Positions 5,899 through 7,396 of a DNA stretch of 7,396 nt are shown piece after piece (within the stretch, counting starts at the first letter, position 1; each line of letters opens with the position of its first letter). Location: assembly GCF_051960575.1 (NCBI RefSeq), contig NZ_JBQCEE010000290.1, positions 1 to 7,396 of the forward strand, read 5' to 3'. Both the position numbers and the translations under genes were made by a program. The notes below the pieces were generated by a model. It was given only the letters and a program-made list of their open reading frames with translations, searched no databases and had not been told where the DNA came from. The DNA is from JBQCEE01 sp051960575 (lineage in GTDB: Bacteria > Actinomycetota > Actinomycetes > Mycobacteriales > Jatrophihabitantaceae).

Positions 5899-6186
5899 GT
5901 GACGCAGGAGCACCCGCCAAGGCATGCTGCGGCGAAAGGCAATCAACCGCTGGCACTTGCAGGGCGGGCACTGGCTCGGCTCAACGTCCGGCTGCTCATC
6001 CTCTTGGCTGCTGTACCCGTGTTCTTGGTAGCTTTCGGGGCGCGACTGGTGACGGGTGGGTGGTCCGACCACCTGAGCCACTCGGAAGGTGTTGTGCTCG
6101 GCGTTCTCGCGCTCGCTGCTGGGGCTGCCGCTGGCATCGCCTTCATCGCGTTGATGTTGATCGGACACCGATCCCGACGAGGGTGA
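5899..6186 (+). CDS. Small two-helix membrane protein, unknown function
   Basis: I do not recognise the family. The 95-residue product has a hydrophilic N-terminus with K13, R23, R27 and R31. A first hydrophobic helix spans about residues 30-50 (RLLILLAAVPVFLVAFGARL). A short polar loop follows at 51-64, with W55, D57, H58, H61 and E63. A second helix lies at about 65-89, and the tail HRSRRG is basic. Positive charges at both ends predict cytoplasmic N- and C-termini and a membrane hairpin. The GTG at 5899 is preferred because a CATACT hexamer lies 6 bases upstream; longer starts would run through the repeat. Codons such as GTA, TTG, GCT, AAA and CAA are more common than in the metabolic genes, suggesting different origin or weak selection. 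It is flanked by the two 39-bp repeats and faces the convergent gene at 6299. Confidence 0.62.
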   Translation: MTQEHPPRHAAAKGNQPLALAGRALARLNVRLLILLAAVPVFLVAFGARLVTGGWSDHLSHSEGVVLGVLALAAGAAAGIAFIALMLIGHRSRRG

Positions 6187-6246
6187 CTCCGCCAATACTC
6201 TCCGCGCGACCCAGGAATGCAGATCCGGCGTGCTGTTCCGCGTAGG

Positions 6247-6285
6247 AGCGGCATGATCACGCAGTGCCGCGTTGGCGGCATGGTC
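6247..6285. repeat. 39-bp dispersed repeat, copy B
   Basis: Partner of the repeat at 5817-5855, matching at 33 of 39 positions. It holds the hairpin TGCCGC-GTTG-GCGGCA (6265-6280) and GGCATG words at 6250 and 6277. It lies between two convergent genes (stops at 6186 and 6299), where REP-like elements commonly sit. The stem could stabilise or end transcripts from either side, though no T-tract follows. Confidence 0.7.
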
Positions 6286-6298
6286 TGCAGCCGGCTGG

Positions 6299-6883
6299 TT
6301 AGCCCCCGCCGCTTCCGTCGTTCCCGACGTTGGCCACGGCGAGCCAGTCTCGTAATTCGAGAAGCTCGTGCATCACGGAGGGGATGAGCCAGGCAGCCGT
6401 GCTCCCACCTGAACGATCCACCTGTTCCGCGAATTCATCGCGGTCGAAGTCGGCATCAAACATCCGAAGCATGAGATCGACGAGAACGTCGGACGGATTG
6501 TCTCGGCAGGGCTCGGGAAGCTGAAGAAGTACCTCGTAGCGAACCCCCGGCCGCAGGACCGATCCCGTCATCGCCGCCCAGCTGTGACGGGCGACCAGCG
6601 CCTGCGCCACGTCTGCACGGCTCACCGAACCCCGACACACGAGTGTCTCGACCGTTGCAGACGGGAGAGCGGCAATCTCGGCCAGCATGAGGGTGGCTGG
6701 TGCAAAGCCGGAACCCGCTGCACCGCCCTTGATGACGCCGTCACGCTCGATGATGAGCCGCGCACTTGCAAGATCGATGAGCAGCGCTGCTCGAACCGCT
6801 GCATCGACAAGGCGTCCCCGCTTGAGCCGCCCACGCGGGTTGAGAAGCGAGTACAGAAGTCGCGTGGTCACTGGCCAGTCCAC
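6299..6883 (-). CDS. Hypothetical 194-residue protein, tentatively GPP34-like
   Basis: Composition, length and TAA stop suggest a real gene. The N-terminal part, RLLYSLLNPRGRLKRGRLVDAAVRAALLIDLASARLIIERDGVI (about residues 8-51), resembles the opening of bacterial GPP34/GOLPH3-like proteins, which bind membrane lipids through a basic surface. The match is by eye and may be wrong. Next come a hydrophobic helix at 62-73, GSVSRADVAQALVARHSW at 85-102, and an acidic stretch DADFDRDEFAEQVD at 143-156. The C-terminus is a helix ending in a GSGGG tail. There is no signal peptide or clear transmembrane helix. GTG 6883 is the first in-frame start and has a CATCAT hexamer 6 bases upstream. A better Shine-Dalgarno sequence (GGAGAAGG, 6903-6896) instead serves an ATG at 6891 that encodes only 7 residues. 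GTG 6871 is an alternative start. Codon use is less GC-biased than in the metabolic block. Confidence 0.6.
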   Translation of the reverse strand: MDWPVTTRLLYSLLNPRGRLKRGRLVDAAVRAALLIDLASARLIIERDGVIKGGAAGSGFAPATLMLAEIAALPSATVETLVCRGSVSRADVAQALVARHSWAAMTGSVLRPGVRYEVLLQLPEPCRDNPSDVLVDLMLRMFDADFDRDEFAEQVDRSGGSTAAWLIPSVMHELLELRDWLAVANVGNDGSGGG

Positions 6884-6903
6884 CGGATCATGATGCCTTC
6901 TCC
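6868..6903 (-). promoter_or_regulatory. Possible 7-codon leader reading frame over the start of the 6299-6883 gene
   Basis: On the minus strand GGAGAAGG (6903-6896) is followed 4 bases later by ATG at 6891, which reads MIRWTGQ and stops at 6868. This frame overlaps the presumed GTG start at 6883 in another frame. It may be a translated leader that controls the main gene, a sign that the main start is wrong, or coincidence. A CATCAT -10-like hexamer at 6895-6890 overlaps the same segment. Confidence 0.25.
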
Positions 6904-6936
6904 GGCCACTGGCGCGACCAGCTCTGTCCTTCGCAG

Positions 6937-7028
6937 GACGACAGATTCAAGACCGGCTTCTCCGCCCCGAACTCGGCATGACGGCACGGCGGGCAAGATC
7001 GTCCAATCCGCTCGGAACTCGGCATGAC
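6937..7028. repeat. Imperfect 46-bp tandem repeat, two units
   Basis: Read on the minus strand, each unit starts with GTCATGCCGAGTTC (from 7028 and from 6982), a 14-base exact match at 46-base spacing. Weaker identity follows for about 20 bases more, roughly 27 of the first 35 positions overall. The unit length is not a multiple of three. The start word shares CATGCC with the 39-bp repeats. Confidence 0.6.
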
Positions 7029-7161
7029 CGAGGGGTTGGGTCGCGTCGGTACCGGCGGCGTGGGTGGTCGAGGTGCTCGACCCGCCGAGATGGTCATGTT
7101 CCTGGTGCGGAGATGACATTCTCGGGCGGTCGATGGCGTCGGCCCGCCGGGTGCGACGACA

Positions 7162-7180
7162 GCACCCCACTCGGGGGCGC
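7162..7180 (-). terminator. Hairpin after the HNH-like gene stop
   Basis: On the minus strand GCGCCCC and GGGGTGC pair as 7 bp, including one G-U, around a CGAGT loop, beginning 2 bases after the stop at 7183. The wobble pair exists only on this strand, which supports a minus-strand transcript. There is no T-tract, so it would be a non-canonical actinobacterial-type terminator. Confidence 0.45.
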
Positions 7181-7182
7181 GA

Positions 7183-7396
7183 TCAGTCGAGGTCGGGGTC
7201 GTTGTCGGTGTCGAGGCCGGTGAGGTCGGTGGGGTCGAGGCGGCGGCGGAGGCGGTTGAACCGCGGTGTCCGTTCGGGGTCGAGCCAGGCTGGTGGTCGC
7301 CAGCCGACCCTGCCGTTGACCATGACCGGTTCCCAGCCGTGGGTTCGGGCCCAGCGGTGGTGGAACACGCAGGCCAGGTGCCCGTCGTCGACGCTG
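7183..7396 (-). CDS. C-terminal part of a DUF222/13E12-type HNH endonuclease-like protein
   Basis: The last 70 residues of a protein whose start lies beyond the window. The segment GHLACVFHHRWARTHGWEPVMVNGRVGWRPPAWLDPERTPRFN matches by eye the end of the HNH domain in DUF222/13E12-type actinobacterial proteins. In those, an L-C-x-x-H-H-x-x-x-H-x-x-G-W stretch is followed by a strand, W-x-x-P and P-x-x-x-N. The HH pair and the following H would supply metal ligands. The rest of the HNH core and the DUF222 domain would be upstream, off the edge. The tail is acidic (LDTDNDPDLD). The family occurs in many copies in actinobacterial genomes. Its cellular role is poorly defined, and some copies are thought to be mobile. 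A hairpin follows the stop. Confidence 0.75.
   Translation of the reverse strand, partial: SVDDGHLACVFHHRWARTHGWEPVMVNGRVGWRPPAWLDPERTPRFNRLRRRLDPTDLTGLDTDNDPDLD

Larger units (their letters stand above)
6904..7182. other. Non-coding stretch with hairpin and degenerate tandem repeats
   Basis: No convincing gene is seen here. It contains a hairpin at 6926-6939 (GTCCT, TCGC loop on the plus strand or GCGA on the minus, AGGAC), the 46-bp repeat pair below, and a hairpin after the HNH gene stop. An open frame on the minus strand from 7170 to 6868 changes frame between the repeat units, so it is unlikely to be protein-coding. Confidence 0.5.

Noticed and set aside
5656..6195. Minus-strand open frame of 179 residues
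   Set aside because: It is antisense to the membrane-protein gene, passes through the repeat and has no recognisable domain.
5553..6245. Plus-strand open frame of 230 residues
   Set aside because: It is rich in Arg, Ser and Cys, runs through a repeat, and competes with the better-supported membrane-protein frame from 5899.
6584..7027. Plus-strand open frame of 147 residues
   Set aside because: It is antisense to the 194-residue gene, Cys/Arg-rich, and ends in the tandem repeat.
5817..7028. CRISPR array
   Set aside because: Repeats are imperfect, unevenly spaced and few, and no cas gene is seen.
6868..7170. Minus-strand 100-residue open frame ending in MIRWTGQ
   Set aside because: The tandem repeat units inside it are read in different frames and give unrelated peptides. 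There is no domain or start signal at 7170.
5527..7182. Insertion sequence or transposase remnant
   Set aside because: No DDE, HTH or serine recombinase motif is visible in any frame, and no paired terminal inverted repeats with target duplications were found by eye.

Overview
The window looks like chromosomal DNA of a high-GC actinomycete. Codons end mostly in G or C, several genes start with GTG, and genes overlap by the 4-base sequence GTGA. Several starts lack a Shine-Dalgarno sequence but carry a -10-like hexamer exactly 6 bases upstream, as in leaderless transcription. The right edge holds the end of a gene resembling the DUF222/13E12-type HNH family, which is expanded in actinobacteria. 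I cannot name the genus.

Positions 1-5526 are a dense metabolic block. On the minus strand, reading from 2197 down to 1, three genes overlap by GTGA at each junction: a fold-type IV PLP aminotransferase-like enzyme, a small PAPS-type sulfotransferase-like protein, and the N-terminal part of a sarcosine oxidase/N-methyl-amino-acid oxidase-like flavoenzyme. A two-Rossmann FAD/NAD(P)-binding oxidoreductase diverges from this operon at 2276 and runs on the plus strand to 3649. Its stop codon abuts the stop of a convergent minus-strand pair: a Gfo/Idh/MocA oxidoreductase (5526-4498) followed 26 bases later by an isocitrate lyase/PEP mutase superfamily protein (4471-3650).

Positions 5527-7182 are different in character. 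GC is visibly lower, gene density is low and non-coding structure is rich. The region has an inverted repeat upstream of the Gfo gene, a chain of mutually exclusive hairpins at 5742-5793, and two copies of a 39-bp palindrome-containing repeat (5817-5855 and 6247-6285) that flank a small two-helix membrane protein gene. It also has a convergent gene for a 194-residue protein that I can only tentatively compare with GPP34-like proteins, and a degenerate 46-bp tandem repeat. Positions 7183-7396 hold the C-terminal end of the HNH-like gene, with a hairpin just after its stop.

The aminotransferase and sulfotransferase pair is the most suggestive functional unit. As I recall, plants carry fusions of a sulfotransferase-like domain with a BCAT-like domain, so the two proteins probably work together. 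With amine-oxidising, flavin and lyase enzymes nearby, the block may handle a modified amino acid or amine. The substrate cannot be read from the sequence, and no complete novel system is proven here.
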